Source: Rutidosis leptorrhynchoides
Lineage: Eukaryota > Streptophyta > Magnoliopsida > Asterales > Asteraceae
NCBI RefSeq assembly: GCF_046630445.1
Contig: NC_092338.1
Coordinates: 204,645,501 to 204,709,500 of the forward strand
DNA length: 64,000 nucleotides
Direction of reading: 5' to 3'
The notes below the pieces were generated by a model, which searched no databases, had not been told where the DNA came from, and saw nothing but the letters and a program-made list of their open reading frames with translations. A program made the position numbers and the translations under genes. This document shows, one piece after another, positions 37,314 through 50,556 of the stretch (position 1 is its first letter; each line of letters begins with the position of its first letter).

Positions 37314-37697
37314 ATGTCTACATCAATAATTACATATACACACAACGTCTACCTCCAAGACTTACATTCTTTGAATGAGAAATTTCTGAAAAACACCCTA
37401 AACTGCGAACCAGTTCTCGAAATTTTGAAAAATGCTGATGAAGCAGCAAAAACTGTAAACGACCTTAACAGTAAAAAGTTGGATGATAAAGGATAGTATA
37501 TTGGCAAAGCTCAGAAAAAGAGAAGCTTTGGAACTGGAAAACGGATTGAGCAAAGTATGAAGGAGGCTGTGGACAAATCACAAAGGCTGAACCTGCCTTC
37601 AAAGAATCCAAATGATTCAGTACTTGCTGAAGTCATTAACGAATACCTTGCTCCTGACTCTAAACCCCTGCGGACAATATCCTTCATCATCCTCTGA
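37314..37697 (+). pseudogene. Captured poly(A)-binding-protein-like fragment, E4 copy
   Basis: Frame from ATG 37314 to TGA 37695-37697 (127 codons) with one internal TAG at 37494-37496. Words in order: NVYLQDL, then NADEAAKTVNDLNSKKLDDK, YIGKAQKK, EQSMKEAVDKSQRLNL and KNPNDSV. In plant cytoplasmic PABPs the same order is found from RRM3 RNP2 (NVYVKNL) through the end of RRM3 (DDKEW..GKAQKK), the linker and RRM4 RNP2 (NLYVKNL.DSV). About 40 residues in the middle of RRM3 are missing. It sits in element sense, with no intron visible. The internal stop falls at the conserved tryptophan. The match is from memory and needs a search. Confidence 0.6.
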
Positions 37698-38970
37698 TAT
37701 TAGACATTCTAAGATATCATCGTATCTTTCATTATAAATATCATCCATACTTCTGAAGATATTTTTATAATTATTCTTATCTGAAATCATTTACCTCTTC
37801 GAGCTATCTGTATTATATCATAAAAGAAACTGTTTTAGTTTCTAAATTCTGAAACATTCGAGTTTAAAATAGGAATATTCTTGAAGAAGTGTTGGGAGCT
37901 GAAGCATGAGTTAGTATAATATAATGACACTTGATCAACGTGATTATATTACAGTAATTCATGCTGAGTTTCTAAATGGAACATGATGATTCACAGATCA
38001 TAACGTCATCATGTGCTATGTTACACGACTTTTGTATTCTCTTTGATCTCTAAATATCAAGAAAATATTTCTTGATGATTCGGCCTTTTCCGAGGTATTC
38101 TGGTAATTTGACAAGTCAAGATCGTGTCATTACAATTTCCTTCCTAGAACATTAACAATGTTCATTCCGAAATTTATATCTGCGAATTCTGGACCATTAC
38201 AAGCGGTGCTTAATCGCAAGAAGAAGAAACGAAAGGACAAAGCTCCGAACTAGAAATAGGAGTATAAATCATAGCAAATAGAAGAGAGCATTAACTATGG
38301 ATGACAATGATTATAGAAGAAGCAAGGACTTTGAAATATAAGGGAAGATATAAAACCCAACAACAACCCAGAAATCACAAACCGTATATATCAATGCATA
38401 TAGCAATATAAAGACACGGGAGAACTAAAAACACTATAAAACCAAGAGTATAGTAGAAGTAAATAGATTCTTCCGGAGGCAGATGAAAAAGAAGAGCGAC
38501 AGATATGAAAGTGATGAGTATATCGAGAATCAGTACTGGATGAAGCATATTGACAAATACTTTAAAATATGAGTTGAGGGAGAAAGAATAGAAGGTGTGA
38601 GTTGTAAGGAAACGAAAGAGGTGGATTTATAGTGAAATACCCGACAGAGAAATCAAGATGGATTATCGTATTAATTCGAAGAGAATCATAATCTCCTTAA
38701 TCACCGAAGCATCAAATCCAACATAGATTACAAAGATTTTCTTTAAATTCGGAGATCAATTGTGATGACGTCAAAAGATACGACGAATCACTATTATCTT
38801 ATTTCATTCATTTACGATAACTTCACTCACACGCTTCGAGTAATCGAATTATTTTATCCATTCTTCTTGAACATGATAAAACTCTATAATCGTTATAATA
38901 ACATTCTCATTGTTAGTCATGACGACCTCTATCAAATTTCGGGGACGAAATTTCTTTAACGGGTAGGTAC
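37698..38970. other. E4 internal 3' region and PPT
   Basis: A short open piece at about 38430-38572 reads FFRRQMKKKSDRYES and YIENQYWMKHIDKYF; E1 and E2 keep the same words with stops. The uninterrupted copia-LTR target site is at 38591-38595. The PPT region (38934-38970) contains GGGGACGAAATTTCTTTAAC. Confidence 0.5.
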
Positions 38971-41073
38971 TGTGACGACCCGGAAATTTTTGACCAAATT
39001 TAAACTTTAATCTTTATATTATTCCGACACGATAAGCAAAGTTTGTTAAGTTAAATCTCAAGAATTTTAAACTGTGTTCATACATTCATTATAACCTCGA
39101 CCAAATTCCGACGATTCACGAACCGTTATATATAAATAGATATGTACATGTATGTATATATATAGTATAACTTGAGAATATTAATAAAGTATTAAATGTA
39201 TAATACTTTACACGAACGTATTTGTTTCAATATGATTTTCGACGAAAAAAATATATATTAAATGATTGAATTATCAGAAACATTGAATTATGATTACAAG
39301 TCTCTATTGAGAGGTCCACTATGATTTGAGAAAATCTATTCCTCTTAACGATATTCAGAATAATTTGTAAAGCTATTTATAAATAAAAACAAAAAGTGTC
39401 ATTTACGAAAGTTAGACAAAAGTTAGTGGAGAATTGGTTTCCATAATATTCTATTAATCTATTTTCAAACGTACAAAGACGTTTTTAGTTTAAAAAGAAC
39501 TTTATTATTAAAACGTATATAACTTTTATAGATATCTAGAATCACTTTTGACAACTCATTACTTAACCAGTATAATAAATATAACGATATTTATATTTTA
39601 TTTCATTAAATATATATAACGATTTAAATTAATATTATATATATTTATACGCGTATTATACATACATAGTTTTTTATACTTTTACTATACTTTAACTTTA
39701 CCTTTACTTTACTTTTACTTTACTTTAACTTTAATAATTCACTTTAATAATTCATACTTTAATAATTCACTATAATAATTCATACTTTAATAATTCATAC
39801 TTTAATAATTCACTTTAATAATTCATACTTTAATAATTCACTTTAATAATTCATACTTTAATAATTCACTTTTTTTTAATTCAAAAATCTATTATAAATA
39901 GAATTCAATAGGTTTCATTATTTCATAGAAACTTGAAAATATATTTATCTAAACTCTCTCAATTGATTTATATATATATATATATATATATATTTACTCT
40001 GTATTATTTCAAGATATTATTAGTATACATAAAATATTACGACGGAGTGCTGTCCGAGTGATTTCAAAATAGTTTTTTTTGAATGAGTCGAAGCTAAGGA
40101 AATTATGGGTTATAGCTATGGAGGTGATGGGTATGGTTAATGGGTATGCTTGTGAGGTCAATCTAGTGTTTATCATATTCGTTGCGTCTACGTACTTTCC
40201 TGCAATATTGAATCTCAATATTGATACGTTCGTGAATCCGAGGCCAACCTTGCACTTATTAAATGACGTTATATGTATTTTTACTACGAAATACAGTATT
40301 GTGAGTTTCATTTGCTCCCTTTTATATATATTTTTGGGACTGAGAATACATGCGCTGTTTTTATAAATGTTTTACGAAATAGGCACAAGTACTAAAACTA
40401 ATTCTACGTGGGTTTAAACTAGAAATATACCCTTAGCTTGGTAACATTAAACTACTTGTCTATGTACGGTAGGCGCGAATCCTAAAGATAGATCTATTGG
40501 GCCTAACAAACCCCATCCTGACTATGGGATGCTTTAGTACTTCGAGGTTATTTTAAACACACCTGATCTGGTGTACTTCAGAGGGTAAAACATGAACGTT
40601 AAGGCTTGTTACCGGGTGCCTACAACTTATAGAATACTTTTATACACTTGCGAGTGTACATATATTTATAAACGGAAATCTTGTGGTCTATTAATATATT
40701 GAAATGATTGTTATGATAAACCTATGAACTCACCAACCTTTTGGTTGACACTTTAAAGCATGTTTATTCTCAGGTATTAAAGAAATCTTCCGCTGTGCAT
40801 TAGCTCATTTTAAGGATATTACTTGGAGTCATTCATGGCATATTCTGAAAGACGTTGCATTCGAGTCATTGAGTTCATCAAGATTATTATTAAGCCAATT
40901 ATAGTTGGATGTATTATGAAATGGTGTGCATGCCGTCAACTTTCGTTGTAAAGAAAGTTTGTCTTTTAAAAACGAATGCAATGTTTGTAAAATGTATCAT
41001 ATAGAGGTCAAATACCTCGCGATGTAATCAACTATTGTGAATCGTTTATAATGTATATGAACGGGTCCTTTCA
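38971..41073 (+). repeat. 3' LTR of E4 (2103 bp)
   Basis: Nearly identical to 32534-34684. The 48-bp length difference is almost entirely the TA array at 39969-39993. Open frames of 95-100 codons on either strand appear in both LTRs only because the LTRs are copies. Confidence 0.93.
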
Positions 41074-41078
41074 TCAAG

Positions 41079-43175
41079 AAATATCAATAAGAATAAATAA
41101 TGAAGTATTGATTACATTAGTCCGCGAATATTATGTAATCTTTAATGTTTTAGAGATTATTCATTCTAATTCCAGCTGAAAATTAAATGAGCTTAATATG
41201 ATATTAACTCATTAAATCTATATTACATCTGAAGAAAATATACATATATTTTCATAAAGATTGTAATAAAAATTCTCTTGTACAAAATGTTACTTGTGAA
41301 AATTTTAACGGGTAGGTAATACCCGAGAGATATATAAATTCACAATTAATATGTTAATTTTTCGATTCTAATTCAACAAATCATCAACTATACTCACTAC
41401 TTTCACAACAATATACATTCTTTCATAGAAATCAAAACAACCATTTTCATCCAAATTCGATTACATATTCTGATTTTGACAGAACATAATTTAATTCGAG
41501 ATATAACCAATATCATCACTCTTAGATCCCTACAGCTTTTAAAACCATACTTTGACTTCAAAAATGTGCTAGAACATCATTTCTATTCATAGAACCCAGA
41601 AAAATATTTGTATCATTCAAAATCCTAGAACATCATATGTATATTAACAATTACAATCGGTGTTCAAACCCCTCAAAATTCCCGAAGACACTTCAAATAA
41701 TGAACAATCGAGATGATGATCCAATCACATGTTACCCACCGTCATGCACCTGAAAAACTCTCGAAACCAAAGTCATAGTTTAACACGTATCCGTATCAGA
41801 TCCTTTGGCATTTATTACCAAAAATAACTTTTCAATCCCTTTTCAATATAGACAGTTTTGTCACAGCTCTGGCAAATCAACTTCAATTGCTCATTCGAAT
41901 AAGCCTTATTATAACGATTACCCCTTCATCATTGTTACCGGGGAACCTTTTATATCTCGCCACATTAGCAGTAAACTTACCAACAACTTCATCGATCTTT
42001 AAGCCTCTCCGAAAAATCACTATACTTAGTCATTGAAACCTTATCATGTACTCACCTGCATCTTGTAATGGTAGTTGTCATACCAAAAAGCTTGAATCAT
42101 TATTCTCGAATTTCGCAGCAATTCTATGCCAACAGTTATATATATACATATAACGTCTATCTCCAAGACTTACATACTTCAAATTTGAAGTTTCTGAAAA
42201 ACACCCTAAACTGCGAACTAGTTCTCGAAATTTTGAAAAATGCTGATGAAGCAGCAAAAACTGTAAACGACTTTAACAGCCAAAAGTTTGATGATAAAGA
42301 ATAGCATGTTGGCAAAACTCGGAAAAGGAGAAGGTTTGGAACTGGAAAATGGATTGAGCAGACCATGAAGGAGACTGTGGACAAATCACAAAGATTAAAC
42401 CTGCCTTCAAAGAATTGAAATGATTCAATATCTGCTGAAGTCATTAACGAATACCTTACTTTTGACTCAAAACCTTTACGGACAAATCTTCATCATCATC
42501 CATCGATGTTAGAAATTCTAAGATATCATCGTATCTTTCATTATAAATATCCTCGATATTTCTGAAGATATTTTCATAACTATTCTTATCTAAAATAGTT
42601 TATCTCTGTGCGCTATCTGCGTTACATCATAAAAAATCTGTTTTAGTTTCTAAATTCTGAAAAATTCGAATTTAAAATATGAATGTTTTTGAAGTAATGT
42701 TGGGAACTGAAGCATGAGTTAGTATAATATAATGACACTTGATCAACGTGATTATATTACAGTAAGTCATGCTGAGTTTCAAAATGGAACGTGATGATTC
42801 ACAGATCATAACGTCGTCATGTGCCATGTTACACGACTCTTGTATTCTACTTAAACTCTAAATATATGAAGAAAATATTTTTCTTGATGATTCGGCCTTT
42901 TTCGGATATTCTGGTAATTTGACAAATCAAATCGAGCTACTACCTTTCCTTTCTACTTTGTATATTATGATAATTCGAAACTCCATACCTACGAATTCTG
43001 GATCATTACTTGCGAAAAGAAAACAAAAGCATGAAGTTTTGAAATAGAAAGGGGAATATAAATCGCAGCAAACAGAAAAGATCATTAACCGTAGATGTCA
43101 ATAATTATGGAAAGACAAATGCAAGGAAGGATTATGAAAACCACTACCCCAAGAGCAAGGTAGAAGTAAACATAC
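41079..43175. other. E3 internal region between E4 and E5
   Basis: An internal PPT-like AACGGGTAGGTAATACCCG (41309-41327), the antisense relic (41650-41890, minus; VGNM then a stop, then LDHHLDCS) and the PABP-like fragment (42127-42470) lie in the same order as in E2 and E4. It ends at CATAC, the E5 target site. Confidence 0.55.
42127..42470 (+). pseudogene. Captured poly(A)-binding-protein-like fragment, E3 copy
   Basis: NADEAAKTVNDFNSQKFDDK is readable, followed by a stop (42302-42304) at the same tryptophan position as in E4, then IEQTMKETVDKSQRLNL in the same frame. Another stop follows at the KN word. It carries FDDKE before the stop, closer to the usual PABP text than E4 at that point. 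Confidence 0.58.
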
Positions 43176-46111
43176 TATAACGACCCTGGATTTTCCGACT
43201 TATATTTATTAATATTTATTATTAATACTTGCGCTTTAATAAATGTATTCTTATACATTTTACTTGTTACCGTATTTGACTTTACAATGTCCCGACTTGT
43301 CTTTGTGACATACGCTTTTCACGAATAATATTTCGAATATTATTTACATTCACGGTTAATTATTATTAATCATTTTTAATTAACTAATGTAAGTAGTTAA
43401 TTACTTGGGCTTTTATTAATTTGTTGCTTACTTATACTTGGGCTTATATTATTAGACTTGGAAGCCCAACCTACATTACTTAATGGACTAACTAGTAAGC
43501 CCACTATTATGCTAATGATTCTTTAAGACTAAACATGGATTAATTAGTTAAATGAGGAGACAAAAATGTTTCAAGCATGCATGACCATCTTCCCATGTAT
43601 TTAACCTTATACCTCATTCTAGCATTCACCATCCTCCCATACTTGAAAGTTGAATTTTGACCTCCCCATTTAGTCCCCAAAACTGACGTTTTGTGTGCAA
43701 GGGGAGAGGAGTTCCATTTTTCAATTTTTGTTACTTATATGCTATTATTATTTCATTTCACACACACCTCATTCTTACACTAATTTCACTCTAGCTTTTC
43801 TCTCTAGATTGTAAGTAAACAAACTTTATTTTTCTTTCTTTTTCTTCCTTGAAACCGAATTGTATCATCATCATTTCTTCTTGTTTGTTGTTTGTTGTTA
43901 AAGATCAAGCTTCTTAGTTTGTATCTTCATGTATCTTGCTTCTTCCATCCTTTGTTTGATGAGAAGTCAAGAACAAAGATCTAAGCTTGTTAGCTTATGG
44001 TTCTACACTTGAAATATTATAAAGATCTAAAGATTATAAGCTTTAAGATCTTACTTGTGTTCATGTTTTGTAAACTTAATGTTTATTTTCTTAAGATCCA
44101 AGCTTTGGCTTGAATCTTCTTAAGTATGAAACAAACATGAACTTGTTACTTGTAACTTTAGTTTATTTATTTATTTCATTATTGTATAATATTGGTCAAG
44201 TATTACTAGTTAAACTTGATCTCATTTTTCTTGAAACTAAAGTTTAAACTTTGTAAGTTCAAGAACATGAAAGTTTAACTTTATAGTTATAACTTTATAC
44301 ACTTATGTTGGATCTAAGTTTCTATAGCTTATGGTCTTCCATTTTGTTTAAAACAAAAGCTCATAAGCTTATATATATATTCTACAAGATTAAAATCTAA
44401 GTTTCATAACTTATGGTTTTATTAAAGTGAAGATCCAAGTTCTATAACTTAGGATTTAACTTAAGAACACTAGATCTAGACTTTCTAGTCTAGGATCTTT
44501 AAGATCTTGTTTATTTAGTTTACTTTCAAGTTTATAGCTTAATATTACTACTAGAACTCATGTATGTGTCGGATCTAAGATCTTGATGTAACTTTGGTTC
44601 ATCAACCTACTTGCAACCCTTAAATGAGTTGTACTACATATAATAGACATACACTAGTGTCATGATGGTCAAAACTTGGTAAAGATAATGCAAACACATC
44701 AACGAGTTGTACACTTGAAGCTATAAGCATCAAGGATGAGAACCGTGATGAGCATCAAGCACCAAGAACCCACCGGAACACATTGCTTACTATTTTTGGG
44801 ATCTGATTAGTATCCTGGGCTATTGGAAAAGTTAATTTCCAGAATTTTCGGTTCGATTAGATGACTTTTCGTTTAGGACTCATCTTAATCCGATTTACGG
44901 TTTAGGATTTATAGCCTTCTGAAAGTCACTACACCTTTGTAACGTTATGATGAAATTTCTGACCTACTCGCACTTAAACCATTGCCACGGCCAAACGAAG
45001 ACGAGTTTGGTTCTGAAAATTGGTCAGTGGTTAGGGGACTCACATACGGAGCCATATCCACTGACTACGTATCTTTTTGATTTGTATAGAGGTTGTAGTA
45101 GCTGAACGAAGTCAGCCTTTGTTTCGATCTCTATTCTTGATTGAAAACTTACTTTACTTTTTACTTATGTTGTTGATGATGATGATACTTAAGACCTAAT
45201 TTATATACTTTTAAACCTTTGGGAATGATTTACTGACTTAGTAACTTTTGACTTAGGTTGAGGACCTTCCAGACCAACTACTTGCTTACTTATGTCGTAC
45301 CGACCTTACTACTTTTCACTGTGAGTTATAGTATCCCTTTTTACTTTAACTATTTTGGGAACTGAGAATACATGAGCGTTTTACGTTTTACATACTAGGC
45401 ACAAGTACTTAAACTTTATATATGTGTGGGTTATACAACGGCATAAACTTTCCCCTTAGCTCGGTAATGTTTAGTCATTGGTCTTTGTACTGGTGAACGC
45501 GAATCTTAGATATGGATCAATATGGTTTGACATCCCCAATCGGGCTAGTAGCGCTAGCATTTAACGGGTGTTTAATACTTCGTAATCTTACGCACTCGCC
45601 AAGTGTACTTATAGGGGGTGATATTACGTTAAGTTAGTTACCAAGTGCTCACGATTGAACATATACTTTTCATACTGTTTTGAAACACTGAAATCTCGTG
45701 GCCTACGTTACATTACTGTTATACTTAAACTATAGCTCACCAATATTTGTGTTGACGTATTTAAGCATGTTTTCTCAGGTGCTTAGAGTTTTGATTGCTT
45801 TCGCTGTTGTAGTATTGCTGTGTAGACACCCGCTGCTTCTGTTAGAGATGTCTCCGCATGAGACATTTATTTTGCATTCAAACTATGTTACTTTTGAAAC
45901 AATGAATTTGTAATGACCATTGGGTCACATACTATTATTATTGCCTTCTATTCGTAGAAGAACACTATCGGTTGTAAAACTTTTGATGTCGGTTATGACA
46001 TCACCCTTTCTTATGAATGCAAACTTATTTTAAAACAGCATATAGTGTTTGACCTTGTAATGATCCTGTTGTTGATGATCCGTACATGTTAATTTTGTAC
46101 GGGGCATCACA
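43176..46111 (+). repeat. 5' LTR of E5 (2936 bp)
   Basis: It begins TATAACGACCCTGG where the 3' LTR has TGTAACGACCCTGG, so the terminal TG has become TA. It ends GGGGCATCACA. It is rich in AAGATCTAAG / CTTAGATC words (about 43900-44600). Its 3' part has GGGAACTGAGAATACATGAG (about 45358) and CTCACCAATATT..GTTGAC..AAGCATGTTTTCTCAGG, shared with the LTRs of E1-E4. Confidence 0.9.
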
Positions 46112-46113
46112 TT

Positions 46114-46125
46114 TGGTATCAGAGC
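46114..46125 (+). other. Primer binding site of E5
   Basis: TGGTATCAGAGC, two bases after the LTR, complementary to initiator tRNA-Met. The leader 46126-46448 has no gene. Confidence 0.88.
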
Positions 46126-47973
46126 ATTGGTTGTAGGGAATTAGGTTGCATTAGTGAGTCTAGACCGGACCGAGTCGGATTCACTAATAGGACTAATCTA
46201 CAACTTGCTAGTTTACTTGTTTCTGCAGAACTTGCTTCATGCTGCTGCTTACTTTTACTGCTATATGTCGTATACTGCTACTTGCTTTCACTACTGCATG
46301 CTACTATCTGCTTTCGATTGCATGATACTTGTCATTATTTTCATGCTACTTACTGCTATAGATGATCTAGACTGTCGTAGTTACTTTGCCCAATACGTGC
46401 TTGCTATATGACTTACTGACATGGAAAAAGTTATTTTTCCTTGTTCAGATGTCGGATATCTCGCCCATCATCATTGACTTGGACAGCGACTCAGATTCAT
46501 CTGACGCCTCGCCTGCTACTCCTGCTGACTCACAGATTCCGTCATCGCTACCTTCCAGTGACTCTGGCGATTCATCCTTTGGGGACAGTGTGACAACCCG
46601 GAAATTTTTGACCAAATTTAAACTTGATCTTTATATGTTTCCGGCACGATAAGCAAAGTCTATAATTTTGAGTCTCGAAAATTTTGGAACTATGTTCATG
46701 TATTCAATTACCTTCGACCAGTTTCGACGATTCACGAACCATTAATTGTAAATAGATATGTGTGTATATATATATATAAATGGTAATTGAAAATATAAAT
46801 ATTATATGTTGTTGCTATTAAAATTTAACTATGTAAAATAAAATAAAATAGGATATTATAATAATAATTATTTAAAATATATCTATATATATAAATAAAG
46901 TATATTAAAAATAAATATTAAATGATTGTAATACTCATTTGATGCCCCGATTGATATTAAGTAAGTTAAATTCAAACTTATATGATTTTAAAATAAACGG
47001 TGTTTCAAAAATGAGTTCTATAAATTTTAAGCTTACTAAAAATGTATTTAGGATCTAGTTATTAAGTTTTAACACTTTTTTATATTTTACCCATAAATGA
47101 GAGGGACAGCTGATGTAATTTTTATTTAACAAATTTAGGATCGAAATTTATACCATAATGACCAAAATAAATAAATAAAGTTAATTTAAAAATATGAGAT
47201 TTTTCTGAACACTTTTATCCGCCACTGATTAACAACGGGGTACGCTATAACAACAGTGTTACAAGTGTCAGCAGTTAAAAATAGAAATGGCAGCTGGATT
47301 GCATCTTTTGATTTCTAAATTATTAATATATTATATATTAATTATATTTATGTATATTATATATACATGTATATGATAATTGGGGTAGGAAACCCATCAC
47401 CCACATGTTTGATTCAGTGTACGACCCAAAAACAACCACCCTTGTTCCATTTGTTTCTCTGTCGCCACCCAAAACCTTTTTACACCATCACCTTAACAAA
47501 CTCGCCACTCTAGCATCACAACCATCCTCCAAATTCGACCATCATCAAACCACCCAATTTTAAACTTATGATTATCATCTTCTTCTATATGTTCTGCTTA
47601 TGATCGAACACCATTAATCACTTCAACAAAGAACAACCATACCCGCCACCACTTCCAACCATCGATTTTCACCACCATCACTGGAATACCAATCCACCGC
47701 CACCTCCTTCTTTCTCTATCTCTTTTCTCTCTCCCTCTGCATTCCCGTTTCTTGTTTTACTTCGAACACCCTCTACATCTTGAAAACTCTATCACTTCAA
47801 ACGTTGTGACGACCCGGAAATTTCTGACCAAATTTAAACTTAAATCTTTAAATGAATTCGACATGATAAGCAAAGTCTGTAATGTGGAGTCTTGAAAACT
47901 TTGGAACAGTTTACATGAATTCATTTAACCTTTGACTACTTCTGACGATTCACGATTAACTAATTGTAAATAG

Positions 47974-48050
<77 letters not shown>

Positions 48051-49666
48051 CATATAATAAATTGAAATATTATTTGAAATGATATATGATTCATTTGTTG
48101 GAAATAAAAATGTAAAATAATATGTGATGTAATAAAAACTATTACTATAAATATATAGATATATGTGTATAAATATTATTTGTAAATATATAAATTATAT
48201 TAAATCTAATTGTTTAAGAATACATAATATATTCATTTTAGTAGATAAATTTGCTATTTAAATCAGTTCCTATATAGAAAGAAAATATATTAAAAATAAA
48301 TGATTTCGAACATAAATAGTGAACGATTGTAATACTCGGTTGACATTTTGCTAGTGTTTATATAGATCTAATATGAGTTTATGTTGATTTAACATAAAAA
48401 GTGAACTGTAAATCGATTACGAAGATTTTAGATTTGATAAAAAAAAATATTTTTACCTTTCTAGATCAAATTTTAGTACTCCGTATATATCATTTGGAAC
48501 AGAAAATAAATAAATAACGAACCTTTTTGATCAGGTTTCAAACAGGTAATGACCAGAATAAATAAATGGACTTAAATTGAAAATTTGAGACTTTTAGGAA
48601 CACTTTTATACGTTAACTGTTTAGCAATGGACACGCCCCTGAAAACTGTCGGCAGAAGGAAATGACAATAATTCAGGCGGCTCAATTTTTCCTGCACGTT
48701 TTCTTTTACAATTCATTTGATTACAAGATTTATATTATTATAATATTATTTATTTTACTTTATATTTCTTTATATATATAAACATCACAAGTAACAAAAA
48801 TCATCACAATTATCTCAAGTATGCTTCTTGCCTACAAACCGTGGCCCTCTCCACCTTCACCCCAGCCACCTCGCCGGACCACCTCCACCAGCATGACATC
48901 ACCAATAACCATCATCCTTCACCTTCCTCTCTCACCCGTCCTCTCTCTCCCTCTCTTAATACATGTAACCGAAGAATCATTGATCACCACTTCACCTGCA
49001 ATTAACCAAACCAGCACCATCACACACCTATAGCTGTTGCTCTCTTTGTTCCTATTTTAAACAGTAGTAATGATGATGATGGTGACAGTATTATGATGAT
49101 GAAGGTGACGGTATTATGGTGATGATATCACGAAGGTGAAGACGAAGATCTTAAATGAAGATGATGATGAATAGCGACTGTTGTAGCTGCAATTCCTGCT
49201 TCGATTTCTACTGTTATGTTGCTGGTTCTGCAGATGTACGCAATACCCATCTGTTTCTGCTTCGGTTAAATGATGAAGATGATGGAGTCGATGTTAAAAC
49301 AGAAAAGGTAATTAACGAATGATGATTATGTAAACGATTACAAATGTATGATGATGTTTATGACTCGTTGATGACTCGTTGATGATGTGAATAATAAGTA
49401 GTTATATATATTAGGATAATGATGATGTGATGATACTCATGTTTATGATAATGAATACGATGATGATATGATAAAGAGGTGATGATACATGAAATGTAAA
49501 GATGATAATGATACGGTTTAGATGATAATGATAAGGTTTTGATGATTAAGATGTTGATGTTATAAACATAAACGACGATGATGATTTGGGTTTTTAGTTT
49601 AAGAAGAAAAACAAACAGTTTCCTATATGTCAAATAATTAATCGTTCGAGATATAATAAGAAACAA

Positions 49667-49735
49667 CACGATGGTTCAGTGGTTTAACTGGGTGCTTGGT
49701 AGTCAAGGGGTTCTGAGTTCGAATCTAGGCAACAA
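49667..49735 (+). other. tRNA-like segment in the inner solo LTR
   Basis: TGGTTCAGTGGTTTAACTGG resembles a pol III A box and AGTTCGAATCT a B box about 42 bp on. The ends do not pair as an acceptor stem, so it is a tRNA-derived relic or SINE head, not a tRNA gene. Confidence 0.45.
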
Positions 49736-50118
49736 CAATTATTTTTATCAAAATTTAAAAATCGAGTTGGGCTACTGCTATTTCCCTTGCTGGACTAAAC
49801 ATTTGGGCTTCTAAATTTGCTGTTGGGCCGTGAGTCTGTAGTACATTGGGCCGTGTCCTATTTGTGTATTGGGCCATTAATCAATTGTTGGACTGTTTCT
49901 TATCTTGGGCCATATATATTGTGTGGTTGGGCCGAAATCCAGTTCATGCTTCTGTTGCAAACGAATTATAGATGATGATGGGTGATTTTATTTTCAATCG
50001 ATTTGTATGTGGTGATGAAGGAAAAAGGAAACAAAAAGACGAGTTATATAGATTTAAGATGTAAATTAAAACAGAATATACGAGACATAAGAAAGGTTGG
50101 ATGTATTGTCAGGAAACG

Positions 50119-50160
50119 AGAGGTCATGGGTTCGAGCCCGGTTCGTGGCATATTTTTTTT
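50119..50160 (+). other. B-box-like tRNA 3' half with T-run, inner solo LTR
   Basis: GGGTTCGAGCCCGGTTCGTG looks like a T-arm plus 3' acceptor side and is followed by TTTTTTTT. An almost identical copy lies at 53721-53759 in the outer solo LTR, so it is a fixed part of this LTR family. Confidence 0.5.
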
Positions 50161-50518
50161 AGGAAAAGCTTTTAGGGGTATACACTCATACCTCTATTTC
50201 CATTATTATTATTATTGATTAATGTTATTATTACTAATTATTATTAGTATTATAATTAATATTATTATTATTATTATCATGATTATAGGTATAATATAAC
50301 CATATTTATTATTATTAACATTATTAACGTGGTTATTATTATAAGTTTTGTCATTTAAGTATTAGTTATCATTATTATTAATATGATTATAGTTATAAAT
50401 AAGAATATTATTATTATTATCATGGTTATTATTTTAATTATTTTAACGACTAATATATGTATTATCATGAGAACATAAATACTCTGATTAATATTAATAT
50501 TAGTATCACTTTTAGTAC

Positions 50519-50556
<38 letters not shown>

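Larger units (their letters stand above)
32534..41073 (+). mobile_element. E4: complete non-autonomous LTR element with target duplication
   Basis: Two near-identical LTRs (32534-34684 and 38971-41073), primer site at 34687, PPT before the 3' LTR, and perfect 5-bp duplications TCAAG at 32529-32533 and 41074-41078. 8540 bp, no gag-pol. The LTRs differ mainly in one TA array, so this is the youngest LTR element in view. It carries the accessory frame (35073-35621), the antisense relic, and the best-preserved captured PABP-like fragment (37314-37697). Confidence 0.93.

Noticed and set aside
49667..49735. Possible tRNA gene
   Set aside because: A and B boxes are suggestive, but the ends do not form an acceptor stem and it lies in an LTR.
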